In this document: positions 23,024 to 33,719 of the stretch, piece after piece | Position numbering within the stretch: position 1 is the stretch's first letter | Layout: each line of letters opens with the position of its first letter | NCBI RefSeq assembly: GCF_000218685.1 | Contig: NW_006763291.1 | Location: forward strand, 519,789-583,788 | Source: Serpula lacrymans var. lacrymans S7.9 | Lineage: Eukaryota; Basidiomycota; Agaricomycetes; Boletales; Serpulaceae | Length of the DNA: 64,000 nt | Reading direction: 5' to 3' | The notes under the pieces: generated by a model | What the model was told of the DNA's origin: nothing | The model's input: only the letters and a program-made list of their open reading frames with translations | Databases searched by the model: none | Position numbers and translations under genes: made by a program

Positions 23024-23072
23024 GTTTTGTGTTGAGAGACAGAGGATTGTTGGTAGTGGGGTGATTGTCTCT

Positions 23073-23293
23073 TCAACGCAGCTTGTGGTCCTTCTTATAG
23101 GCTTCTAGTATCTCCGCAGCATTGGTTAAATGTTCTTCCGTTTCCCATGAGTTTTCAGAATGAGGGTAATGGCGCCATTTAATCAGGTAGTGGTGTCCGC
23201 GTTTCCAGGGTTTGTGTCTAAGAATACTTTCTACTTTGTATTCCTCTTCTTTGTTGACCAGGTCAGGTGGTGGCCGGATAAAGTTCAGGCCAT
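23073..23293 (-). pseudogene. pol: Integrase C-terminal chromodomain (family C pol end)
   Basis: The minus-strand frame reads '...EYKVESILRHKPWKRGHHY' and 'LIKWRHYPHSENSWETEEH', a chromodomain of the kind at the end of chromoviral integrases. It ends at a TGA at 23073. The rest of pol is lost where family A starts at 23294. Confidence 0.85.
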
Positions 23294-23538
23294 TGTCATG
23301 CACCAAAGTTGATTGGTAGCATGGACAGGTGTCAATAACGAAGTGAATATTCAAAAAGACTCGCCTTTGCGCCACACAGGCACCGTGCCACGTGGAATAG
23401 TAATCAATATTGCCTGTTTCAAACTTGTGGCTGATCAGCACCACCTCTATTAGGCAATCCAGTCACGCTGACCTTTGCTTTTCCATTCGGTACTTTTGGC
23501 ATTTTGGCATTTTGGCAAATTTTCGCGTTGCCACTGGC
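23294..23538 (+). repeat. Family A, 5' 245 bp (left of an LTR insertion and inversion)
   Basis: It starts TGTCATGCACC and breaks at CTGGC (23534-23538), where a family B LTR begins. The rest of this A copy is found inverted at 28955-30531, which also abuts a B LTR at the same CTGGC. Joined, the two give 1817 bp, close to 1820 bp for the intact copy. Confidence 0.85.
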
Positions 23539-23928
23539 TGTAACAACCAAGAGTGATCTACTCCGGCGCACACAGAACACACTTATAGAGATTATGAAGA
23601 TGGGGAGTGGTTACCCCTTGAGCTGCAGTGAGTTAGTTGGTATACAACAGGAGGACTCGCTGAGGAGTCTCCTGGATCTATTGGGGTATATATACTACTA
23701 CAGGTTGTTTGTACATGTGTACTATACAGTTGATGAAGGCAGTGGCTTGATGATGTCATAGGGCCTAGCCCGTATGGCCAGCTCCACTGCGTGAGAGAGT
23801 TAAGTCTAAAAATAAGAGGGAAGGCAACGCGGCACGAGAAAGGGAAATGCCGCATGGCATTTAAGGTATAAAGTTAGAGCGGAGAATAAAAGGAAAAGGA
23901 GATGTCCGGAAATTGTGTTATCGTAACA
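23539..23928 (-). repeat. Family B LTR at the left edge of an inversion
   Basis: The 390-bp LTR is flanked by CTGGC on the left and ATGCC on the right, so it has no target duplication of its own. The LTR at 30532-30921 has the complementary mismatch. This is the pattern expected if two solo LTRs in opposite orientation recombined. Confidence 0.9.
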
Positions 23929-24671
23929 ATGCCAGTACCTTCGAAACATTCTTTGACTATATTCGCTCAATTAGGGAAGATGAAAGGTCTGCTACTTTTG
24001 GTCTACTGAACAACCTTCAATATTGTCACAACATGAGTTCACTCTCACTAACTTCAGACTATGTCATGAGAGGACACCATGGCTCCAATGAAAACCACAA
24101 CCTTTATGCGAATTATGTCCTGCTCCATGCTCATTTGCAATTTGACCAGAATCATGGACCTGGAAGAGCACAATCTATTATCAGTTGCTCAGGAACTGCA
24201 CATATCCGCTTCTTTCCTCAAACAGAGTCATTTCCAATTCCCACTGATGAAGATATAAATGGACCTCCATCACATGATATGAATGGTCAAGTCAATGTGA
24301 CGGTGGAGGTAATACAAGAATCCGATTTGGAGCCGATACACAATCATATAAATGGATTAATTAATGATGACTCATCCACTGATTCTGAATCACCACCCCC
24401 ATATTTGTGTCAACAGTTACCATCAAATATCAGTGACTCACCCCCATCACCATCTTCTACCAATGCTACTATTGCTTCGTCACTTTCTCCTGATAATTGC
24501 ACACTCATGCACCATAATCGCACACTCATGCATACTATTTGCAATGATAGTCAAGAGGATGAAAGGGAGATTGATTCCTCATCGCCCCTTCAGCTATCCC
24601 TCTCCACAACAATAGGAGCAGAGCATCAACCTTCCATCAATATATCATCCGATATTACTCCTTATCTTTGA
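23929..24671 (+). pseudogene. Retroelement E, region between protease and pol
   Basis: An open frame of ~247 codons starts inside ATGCC at the inversion edge and continues in frame from the minus-strand E sequence that stops at 30922. It is rich in Ser, Pro, Asn and His in its second half and has no recognised domain. It ends at a TGA at ~24669, shortly before the small membrane ORF at 24821. Confidence 0.55.
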
Positions 24672-24820
24672 ACTTCTATGCATCACTATCATCATTTTCC
24701 CACGTCACCATCAGCTCAGCCATTATCGATTATTCACACCAGTGCCAGAAATTCTACCCCAATTCTAACACATCTTCACTCCATCCTAAATGCTTACATC
24801 GAGCATTACAAGCACCTAAC

Positions 24821-25057
24821 ATGTCCTGGCTCGAAGGGTTTCATATTACTAAAGAAGCTCTCATCATCGAGATTGTGGTGGGAGTGTTACTTGTCCTTGC
24901 CCTCTTCTACGGTTTTGTCTTCCCTCATATTTGCGCTTATTGTCAACAAGAACGTGTTGAGGTTATTCACCTCCACAACAGGACAACTCATCCATCTAGT
25001 GCATCCACATTCACCACCAGCACTGAGGTGCTTGCTAGTGCCACAGTTGAAGTTTGA
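24821..25057 (+). CDS. Small single-pass membrane protein (78 residues)
   Basis: From ATG at 24821 the protein begins MSWLEGFHITKEALIIEI. A ~22-residue hydrophobic segment follows (residues ~17-38), then a Cys/His/Gln-rich and Thr/Ser-rich tail. The start and helix match two 56-residue ORFs at 53174 and 53554 (pattern M-x-W-[LF]-x-x-x-F-x-[IV]-T-x-x-[AT]-L-x-x-E). The ATG also lies in a longer upstream frame, so the start is inferred from this similarity. It sits between the gag-side and pol frames of retroelement E, and a very hydrophobic stretch follows (25118-25303). The function is unknown. Confidence 0.5.
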   Translation: MSWLEGFHITKEALIIEIVVGVLLVLALFYGFVFPHICAYCQQERVEVIHLHNRTTHPSSASTFTTSTEVLASATVEV

Positions 25058-25117
25058 GGTAGATGCTGGTGATACGTTTCTATATTCCTTTCTTACTTAA
25101 CACTCCATTCAGCGCTC

Positions 25118-25303
25118 TTGGAGCATATGCCACCTTTTCCCTTTTTCTTCTTTCTTGTTATATATCTATTAATTGTACAAAATGGCCTCTTAGATTTCTA
25201 TGTTATCTGGTTTTTCCTTCCTTTACTCTTGTACCAACTTCTTTTTCTATTGTCTATGTTCCCCTTTCGTTCTTATCTGATCTTTTTCCTTCCCCCCTTG
25301 TAA
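25118..25303 (+). other. Strongly hydrophobic short ORF (61 codons)
   Basis: The ORF begins MEHMPPFPFFFFLVIY and is almost wholly Leu, Phe, Ile, Tyr and Val, enough for two membrane spans. The sequence is T-rich, so low complexity alone could explain it. It overlaps another open frame and has no relative in the window. Confidence 0.2.
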
Positions 25304-26124
25304 AACTTCCAACCTCATCCCTATCCTATTCGGTCCGAGATAACGCAAAACTACCATGGCACTTTCCTTCTTTGAACAATTTTTTTTTTAACCTGAGTTA
25401 CATGATAGACATTGTGGACCCTATACCTGTACCAGCACCCAATTGGTCGAGTTTTGGAGCTTACAAACGTGTTGATTGCAAAGTCAAACCCGTTCCTGGA
25501 GTATTCATTCCCAGAAGACGCACATGTCACTTGGTTATTTCCAGAAGACCCACTCCTTTCGCTCCCACCCCTTCCTGTCCTTCCCCCAGAATTCATTCCC
25601 ACGCTGAAGCTAACCAAGAAGCACCTTTATGACGAAATGAAGCTAAACTCTGATGGATTCTTATGGCCAGAAGAGGAAAAACTTTTTGCTCACATCATGA
25701 TACTCAATCAGCACAGTCTTGCCTTTGAGGAAACTGACAGAGGAACGTTCAGAGAAGACTACTTCTCTCCCTACATCATACCTGTTCTCCCACATGTCCC
25801 TTGGGAATACAAGAACATTCCTATTCCTCCTGGAACCAAGAATGAAGTCATAGAATTGCTCAGAGACAAAATCAAAGCTGGATTTTATGAGCCTAGCCAG
25901 TCATCTTATCACTCTAAGTGGTTTTGCGATCAGAAGAATGATGGCAAGATTCACATCGTCCATGATCTTCAGCCACTTAATGCAGTCACTATCAAAGACT
26001 CAGGAGTACCACCTATTCTTGACGACTTTGTGGAGCCATTTGCTGGTTCCCAATGCTATACTGTGTTTGATCTCTTTTGGGGATTTGATGCTCAAAAAGT
26101 GCACCCTGACAGTCGTGACCTTAC

Positions 26125-26391
26125 TGACAAAACCGGATAAACTCGGTCTCTGCCAAAGCAGCCATTGTTCTCCATGGAGCATAGCCACCACTCCATGGAG
26201 TAACCATTGTTCTCCTAGGAGTCATTATACTGTAGCGAGTAGCACCTCCGACTATAAGTAGTAGGGGGTTTAGTATAGGAATACCTCAGTCGTTTTTATA
26301 GCCTCTCGGGCAGCATCTGAGGTATGTTACATTACATTTATTAGAGATCACCTTAAACTAACATCTATTGTAGTTTCACTTAGGTTTATTA
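26125..26391 (+). mobile_element. Short element D, copy 2, in E pol (TSD CTTAC)
   Basis: The 267-bp copy is bounded by CTTAC (26120-26124, 26392-26396). Removing it and one CTTAC restores the pol frame exactly. Palindromes CTCCATGGAG at 26170 and 26191 and CTCCTAGGAG at 26212 keep the 21-bp spacing of copy 1. A TATA-like CTATAAGTA occurs inside. Confidence 0.85.
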
Positions 26392-28044
26392 CTTACCTCT
26401 TTTCTATCGCCACTAGGACTTCTGAGGATTACTTCTATGTCTATGGGATTCACCAATTCCGTTCCAGAATTCCAGAATTGCATGACTTTCATCTTGCAAG
26501 ACAAAATTCTGCATATTGCCAATATCTTTGTTGATGACCTCCCAATCAAAGGACCTACTTCTTGTTACGAAGATGCAGATGGCAACCCAGAGACCATTCC
26601 TGGCAACCCTGGCATTCGTAAATTTATATGGGAACATGCCATTGACGTTCATCGCATTATGCATAGAGTTGGTCATGCTGGCGGAACTTTCTCTGGAAAG
26701 AAGCCTCAGTTATGTTGTCCTCAAGTTGTGATTGTCGGACAAGTATGCTGCCCAGAAGGTCGTCTCCCTGACAGTACCAAGGTGGACAAGATTCTTCAAT
26801 GGCCAATTCTCCAGACTTCCAAAGTCATTCGCAGTTTTTTTGGTCTATGTGGCACAGTTTGCATTTGGATCCGCAATTACTCTGCTCTTGCACGCCCCTT
26901 GACAGAATTGTATCGCAAAGGAGCTGAATTTCAATGGGATGAACGCAGACAAGAAGCATTTGAGGCTCTGAAACATGCAGTATCCTCTGCACCAGCACTT
27001 CACCCTATAAATTATTCGTCACACAACCCAGTTGTTCTTTCAGTTGATACCAGCAAGATTGCTGTTGGTTTTATCCTCTCCCAGCTTGATGAAAATGGAA
27101 GGAAGCATCCAGCTCGCTATGGCTCTATTCCCATAAATGATAGAGAGGCAAATTACAGTCAACCCAAGCTAGAATTATATGGTTTGTTCAGAGCACTTCG
27201 TCATTTTTGCCTTTACATTGCAGGAGTAAAACACTTGCATGTGGAGGTGGATGCCAAGTATATCAAAGGCATGCTCAACGATCCAGATCTTCAGCCTAAT
27301 GCCACTTCAATCGTTGGATTCAGGGCATCCTTCTCTTTGATTTCAAGCTCATTCACATACCTGCTGATCGTCATCGTGGTCCTGATGCGTTATCTCGTCG
27401 TCAACCAACAGAGGAAGACTTTGAAGATGCTCAAGAATCAGATGATTGGCTTGATGATATCGCTCTTCTTGTTGATCTTGCCAGACCTCTCCCATATTAC
27501 CCTATGTCACTCCCTTCGTTCCTTACCAATGATTCTTCTCAGTACAATACTCTTCGTCAAATCTTCCACTTTCTTCAAACTATGGAGCTGCCTATATTTT
27601 CCTCTCTTCAAGCTCAAAAGTGTTTTGTCAAGCGATCACTTCAATTCTTCTTGAAAGGAGACAGCATGTTCAAGCGTTGTCACTCTGCTCCTCCTCTCAA
27701 AGTCATCTTCAATCCTGACCTTCGACTTCACATCCTTACTGAAGCACATGAAAGGCTTGGTCACAGAGGAGTCAATGGTGTATTCTCTACAGTCAGAGAG
27801 CACTTTTACTGGCCCCATATGTTACAGGATGTCAAGCATCATATTCGCACCTGCCATGAATGCCAGATTTGAAGTGTACGCAAAAGTGAAGTCCCACTTA
27901 CCATCTCATCACCTCCTACAATCTTCACCAAAGTCTATGTCAACATTATGCTCATGCCCAAGGCCAGAGGATATCATTTTCTTGTTGCTGCAAGAGATGA
28001 TCTGTCACTTGCTGCAGAAGGAAGAGCATTGAAGAAAGCATCTG

Positions 28045-28458
28045 TGTTACGATAACACAATTTTTGGACCTTTCCTTTATTTTCATTCTCCGCTCTAACC
28101 TTGTACTTTAGCTTTCACACAAGGTGCCATGCGGCACTTCCCCTTTTGTCCAAACTCCTCCTTCTTGCGCCGCGTTGCCTTTCTTCTTATTTTAGACACA
28201 ATTCTCTCACACAGTGGAGCTGGCCATGCGGGCTAGGCCCTATGACATCATCAGCCACTATCTCTATCAACTGTATAGTACACATGTACAAACAACCCTG
28301 TAGTAGTATATATACCCAAATAGATCCAGGAGACTCCTCAGCGAGTCCTCCTGTTGTATACCAACAAACTCTCTGCAGCTCAAGGGTAACCACTCCCTCA
28401 TCATCTTCCTTATAGTGTGTTTTGTGTGTGCCAGAGTAACTAACTCTAGGTTGTTACA
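28045..28458 (+). repeat. Family B solo LTR in E integrase (TSD ATCTG)
   Basis: This is a 414-bp LTR of a subfamily differing from the intact gypsy element (start TGTTACGATAACACAATTTT). It is flanked by ATCTG at 28040-28044 and 28459-28463. Removing it restores the integrase frame. Confidence 0.95.
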
Positions 28459-28954
28459 ATCTGCATATAATCTTGCTTGCTTTTTCTGGGAAGAAATCAT
28501 CTGTCGCTATGGAGCTATAGGAGAAGTTGTTACAGATAATAGAAGCAAAGTCAAAGGAGCATTTAAAGAGCTTGTGGAACGTTACCAGATCCCACATATT
28601 CGCATTTCTCCCTACAATTCCAAGGCAAATGGTGTTGTTGAGCGTGGACACTTTGTCATAAGAGAAGCACTTGTCAAGTCCTGTGAAGGGAATGTTGATT
28701 TATGGCCAACCAAGGTCCATCATGCCTTCTTTGCAGACAAGGTCACTACTTGTCGTTCTACTGGATTCAGCCCTTTTTATCTGTTGCACGGAGTTGACCC
28801 AGTCCTACCATTTGATCTGACAGAAGCAACTTTCCCTGTTCATGGATTCCATACTGCAATGTCAACAGAAGACCTCATTCCTCTGTGCATTCGTCAACTA
28901 GAAAAAAGACAGGATGATTTGCAACAAGCTGCACTCACTATACGCAAAACTCGT

Positions 28955-30531
28955 TGTCGATGATGAGAACTGCAGTTAGAAAACCACACACAAAAACAAA
29001 CTAACGCACAATCCTCCCAGATTCCACGGAACTTGTTTATGGGCTTTGCCTCCTAGAACAGTGGGTGCTCTGGTTGTTCGTGGGGTGGTATGTATGAGGA
29101 TCCTTCAAAGTAAAACCCAGAGGTGTATGAGTGTGGGTTTTGAGGAGGAGGGATAGTTGAATTTATAGAAGGATAGGGGCTTTGTGACGAGTATAGACGA
29201 GCACTACCTTGCTAATTGTAGCACAAGGTAGGTTTGAGAACAACGAGGATGACGAGGTGACGAGGTTCCCAGTGATAGCAGGTTCCTGGCGCACAAACTG
29301 TAGTGCTCAGAAGGACTCTAATCGAAAGGGATGACAATGACTTCAAAAATGGGAAGTGACGATGACAGCAGTTGACAGTGGTAGCAGTGGGAAGTGTTGT
29401 GACCACACTGGATCACAAGTAGCAGAGTAGTGAACTTGAGAGTAGAGAAGAAGTCTGGATTGGAGTTCTTGTTTTTTTTACAAGGTAAAATACAGGGGTT
29501 TATATAGTGAAAGAAAAGTAGGCTATGCATAGTATAGCTGTGCAAAAAGAATGAGAAAGAATATGAAGGAAGGAATGTATGCTGACAAATCCTGTGTAGG
29601 TAGTACAGGATAAGATTGTCAAAAAAAGGAAAAGAAAGGGATAGAACAATAAATGCTGTGAGTAATGTCACAGGTTTGTACAGCCATAAAGTAAAGTCCA
29701 ATAGCAAAAAGAGAGCAGGAAAATCATGATGTCATGGGAAGATGCAGTAAAAAAAGGGCAAGGCAAAACACTATCAGTATCAACACAGTTCTTTTATTGT
29801 CAGTCAGGCATTCTAAAAAAATATGTGTCCATAAAAATGATTCAAAAATCAAAAATAATCGCACTGTAAATGAATGTTCTGCTGAAGAAAAAGAAACTGG
29901 AGCCACCGGTCCACCACCTAGTCCAAATCCGACAGTTCCATGGCCTTACCAATGGACTGGTTGTGTTGGACCACCTGATCAAAGAAGGGAGGGAGAGGAG
30001 TAGTTCCAATTTGGAACAAGTGAGTCCCAGGCAGCATGTGGTAGGTGTAGCTGTAGCGAAGACGATGGACAAAAGATAAGTGTACCCAAGTGAATGGGAC
30101 AGCGATGAACATGGGCGACGCAAGGGGATGAACCTTCTCCAGCTCAAAAATTACCCACCCACGCTCCAACCAGGCAAGACGAGCGACCGATGTTTTGATA
30201 GTATATGATGGTAGATCAACGTCATAAAGATGGACCTGTTGCCCTATTTGAACCGGCTGCCGGGGCTTTGCTGATATCAGCAGTGGCACGTGGTAGTCAA
30301 CGGATCGGCGACGGAAGCGGATAGGAAGTGGTGACATCAGAAATGGTGGGGGTGCAAATAAAATGAGGAGGAGGAGGGTGGAGGTGACGGAAAAGTGGAT
30401 TAGAATGGGGATCCAGAAACGACCGTCAGGTGAGAATAAAAAGGAGAGGAAGGGGCCCATGGTGGGGCTAGGCAAAGGAAGGGGAGTAAGGGAAACGACA
30501 AAAGCAAGGGCGCAATGCAATGTGTAGCCAG
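28955..30531 (-). repeat. Family A, 1577-bp part, inverted away from its start
   Basis: It runs from TGTCGATGATGAG at 28955 and is cut at GCCAG (30527-30531) by the LTR at 30532. It holds most of the A ORF (minus, 29918 upward, ~209 codons, no stop at the TGG site). The missing 245 bp lie at 23294-23538. Confidence 0.9.
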
Positions 30532-30921
30532 TGTTACAATAACACAATTTCCAGACATCTCCTTTTCCTTTTATTCTCCGCTCTAACTTTATACCTTAAA
30601 TGCCACGCGGCATTTCCCTTTCTCGTGCCGCGTTGCCTTCCCTCTTATTTTTAGACTTAACTCTCTCACGCAGTGGAGCTGGCCATACGGGCTAGGCCCT
30701 ATGACATCATCAAGCCACTGCCTTCATCAACTGTATAGTACACATGTACAAACAACCTGTAGTAGTATATATACCCCAATAGATCCAGGAGACTCCTCAG
30801 CGAGTCCTCCTGTTGTATACCAACTAACTCACTGCAGCTCAAGGGGTAACCACTCCCCATCTTCATAATCTCTATAAGTGTGTTCTGTGTGCGCCGGAGT
30901 AGATCACTCTTGGTTGTTACA
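30532..30921 (+). repeat. Family B LTR at the right edge of the inversion
   Basis: The 390-bp LTR starts TGTTACAATAACAC and ends GTTACA. It is flanked by GCCAG on the left and GGCAT on the right. These are the complements of the two flanks of the LTR at 23539-23928 in swapped combination. Confidence 0.9.
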
Positions 30922-32480
30922 GGCATTGGGGATAGGGATGGAGGCTTCAATAGTTTCTTCTAGACAGGTTTCCAGGTCCTCCAGTGCTCTGAGAGTACTA
31001 GAATTTTCGATTGAACCAATTGGGGAATTATCTGGAACAAGCACGGTTTCTTCTTCTGGGGTGACACTTTCAACAGCAGTTTCCGATTGATCAGTATTTC
31101 CATCTTGATCTTCTCCATTGAAGTCATAGTCCGTGACTAAGAAGCTGGATACTGTATCGGATACTCCAGATACTGGTTTGACATAGTGAATAGGACGATG
31201 ATCTGATGATACCTTGACTTCCAGAGCAGGGTTTTTGATTTTGCCATCCTTTCTGAAGACGAGATAAGTGCCATTAAGTCTCTCTTCAATGCTGACATAG
31301 TTCCCATGTGTCCATGGTCGTCAAAGAAGTAGATCATATCCAGTGTCTTTCCCAACAAAATTATTTGAATAAGTTTTGACTTCTCCACAATATAAAGCCA
31401 CATTGTTGACTAAACCATCAAGCTTACCAAATCCTCCATTGGCATCTTTGACTACAGTCAAATACTAGTATCCATGGGAAGGTGAATGAGATTTTCCCAA
31501 ATAGTGCAGCTGACTATATTGAGAGCAGACCCTGATCAACAATTGCTGAAATAGTTTCTCCATTAGAGGTAACAGGGACACAAATGAGGTCGGCATGAGT
31601 GATGGCAAGAAGTGATTCAGCTGTCAAGCTTTGGCGCTTGTTGTCTAGTCCAAAATTAAGGCGCTTGGGTTTCATCATTTCTTGGAGATTCTGGGAAACT
31701 TCTTTTGATAGACCAATGTCGTTACCAATAGATAGTGGGATAGGGGTGCTGAGAATTTGATCAATGATGGCTTTGGAGTCAAGATTATGCGAAAGAGTAG
31801 ATGAAGTCTTGAGTTGTTTCTTCTGTTTATCGGCAGGGGGATTCTTCTTAGTGGTCTGGGAAGCATCTTCCATGATTACATCGTCATTAGTGGGGTCAAA
31901 GATAGGCTGTGCAATATCAAAGATGTGTGGCTTTGATGGGGGAGGCGCTATGGTTGGAATGACAGGCTTCTCTTCTTCTTTCTTCTTTCCTTTTACGGCT
32001 TTGGCCCAATCTGGTTTAGGAGGAATGCAGACGCCATCAAAGATTTGCTTGCGCTTCTCCTTAGACACTCTTTCTGGACAATCTGCTGCATAGACAGGCT
32101 CTTCATCTGAATCAGAATCAGAGTCAGCTACTTCAGCAATGAACATGAAAGAAGTTGTAGTGAGGACATCTTAGCACGTTTACTAGGTCTCAAGTCAATG
32201 AAGCCACCGGTTTTTTCAGACTTTCAGAGAAACAATCTGGTTATTGTGGATAACAGAATATACAGGCATAAGGTATTACACATCAATTATACTACCTAAG
32301 ATCTTCGCCGAGCTCAAGGCTTACTCAATCTATGAAATCATGCCAATGTCATAGTTTTGTCTAGCGAGGAACAAGAAGATGGGGATTTGAACCCCCATCC
32401 TTATTGGTATGCACATATTGTGAATATCTTTCATGTTGTCATCAAGCACATAGGCTCCAATTTCCAAAATTCAAATACCC
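30922..32480 (-). pseudogene. gag: Retroelement E, gag and protease side
   Basis: The main open frame is 31514-32146 (minus, 210 codons), starting MFIAEVADSDSDSDEEP. It has a Lys-rich/Pro-rich middle and a protease-like end 'LICVPVTSNGETISAIVDQG', where the usual DTG/DSG catalytic motif reads DQG. Further coding pieces run from 31403 down to 30922 ('PIPNA' at the edge) and upstream to ~32480, with frame breaks. It joins the + strand frame at 23929 when the inversion is undone. Confidence 0.65.
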
Positions 32481-32573
32481 AGAGAATCAAAGTTCTCTGG
32501 GTTTGTTGATTTGCGTGTGACACAAGCCACGTCTCAGGTTGGAAAGCCTGACGTCTCCATCTTATCAGTTTCT

Positions 32574-33219
32574 TGAATGCTAACATTGTCAATGATGTCT
32601 TCGGTTTTGTGGACCCTTCACAAGTCATCCGTGGAGTTCATCTTATCCCCGCTTTCCACTTTGGCCCTACTTGCAACCTGCTACCCCATTCCATCCCACA
32701 CCAACCGTCTGAGAAGCACTTTGATTATGTCTGGTATTACATTAATCAGTGAATATTGCTGTCCTTTTTTTGAATGATTTCTACTTACTTTAATTGTTAG
32801 ATTTGTCAATCGTGACATGTTCCTTTGGTTCCAAGGTTGTGGGGTCGGCCATAAAGCTACGTGTGATGCAACACGTAGCTTCCTTGCCGATGTTGATGAA
32901 TTAGATGGACAAGAGTTTGTTAGGGAATGGGATGACTTACGAGAGACAAAAGGCTCAAATATGGACACAGAGGAGAGTGATGAAGAGCGCAAGAACAATG
33001 AAGATGCATGTGATTCGGAGACAGAGCTGGAATCAATGGATGTCAATTAATCTGACTTGGACAATGAGGATGGTATAGATGACCAGGATGTGTGAGTCTG
33101 TTTCAGATGGGGAAGATAGTGATAGTGACGTTGAGGACAACATCATGAACCTTGAGGAATGGGAGGGCATGAATGACTCAGAAGAGTATAATAATCTGTA
33201 TGGGTTTGCACCTCCTTGA
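32574..33219 (+). pseudogene. Plavaka-type transposase, C-terminal exons
   Basis: A first block reads 'PSQVIRGVHLIPAFHFGPT'. A good intron follows (starts GTATTACATT after TATGTCTG, ends TTGTTAG). The second exon reads 'FVNRDMFLWFQGCGVGHKAT' and an acidic tail ending 'EEYNNLYGFAPP' at 33219, with one frame break near 33050. This is the usual end of agaricomycete Plavaka-like transposases. The upstream part is missing. Confidence 0.55.
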
Positions 33220-33719
33220 CGACGGTCCAATTTTCTCGCTCGGACATATTTTATTCTTTACTTGATAATGTAGATTCTATTCATTGTAACTACTACATGA
33301 GGCTTGTTGATACATTATAATGTGATGACAACCTGGAGTACGACTTAACAGTCTGGTAAGTAACTTCAGCAGTGTGATCTCAGTTTAATTGATGCACCTG
33401 CAGGCAGATCAATCAGTCTTTAGACTACTTGCAGGCTGGCAACATCATGAGAAGGCGCCCCTTACCCTGGAACAGGCATTTTGTTGACATCACCAGCTTG
33501 TTGATGACATGTCAAGTGTCTCATCCAACTGACAGCCACTTGACGGGAAGGTCCGGGTCTGTCCTGATCTGCTAAGGCAAACCCAACATCTGCCTCTTTT
33601 GCTGATGTGTATGAAGTAATGAATGGCTATGTTTTATTAAAAATGCAAAGAAACTATTGATCACAAGAATCTTATCATTTGACTGCCCCTAGCTTGAGTC
33701 CAAGCTTCCATCTTGCTCA
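33220..33719. other. Transposon-derived non-coding stretch
   Basis: No open frame longer than a few dozen codons is seen and no repeat shared with the rest of the window. It lies between two transposon gene remnants. Confidence 0.25.

Larger units (their letters stand above)
21302..23293 (-). mobile_element. Family C Ty3/gypsy element, 3' part only
   Basis: Read on the minus strand the order is integrase chromodomain, Gag-like ORF, polypurine tract, 3' LTR (414 bp). The 5' side stops at 23293, where family A begins, so reverse transcriptase, protease and the 5' LTR are gone. The element had inserted in a Plavaka-like transposase fragment. Related LTRs stand at 47964-48342 and 52553-52966. 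Confidence 0.8.
25310..28954 (+). pseudogene. pol: Retroelement E pol (reverse transcriptase, RNase H, integrase), broken
   Basis: Ty3/gypsy-type pol common in agaricomycetes: 'PWEYKNIPIPPG', 'IVHDLQPLNAVTIKD' and 'YTVFDLFWGFDAQKVHPD'; catalytic reverse transcriptase motif 'IFVDDLPIKGP'; RNase H with 'PKLELYGLFRALRHF'; integrase zinc finger ending 'CHECQI'; and an integrase core with 'YNSKANGVVERGH'. Breaks: a frameshift near 25505; element D at 26125-26391 (TSD CTTAC); a frameshift near 27309; TGA for Arg at 27870-27872; and a solo LTR at 28045-28458 (TSD ATCTG). It ends at a family A element at 28955. Its gag side is at 30922-32480 on the minus strand, separated by the inversion. Confidence 0.85.
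23929..30531. other. Inverted 6.6-kb segment between two family B LTRs
   Basis: The segment carries the retroelement E pol half (+) and most of one A copy (-). Turning it round pairs CTGGC with CTGGC around one LTR inside an A element. It also pairs ATGCC with ATGCC around the other LTR inside an open frame of retroelement E. Both restored junctions are seamless, the second one in frame. Confidence 0.85.

Noticed and set aside
32360..32400. tRNA-like sequence (complement of GGGGGTTCAAATCCCC)
   Set aside because: Only a T-arm-like hairpin is present; no A box or acceptor stem at the right distance, and the stretch reads as coding in the retroelement E gag region.
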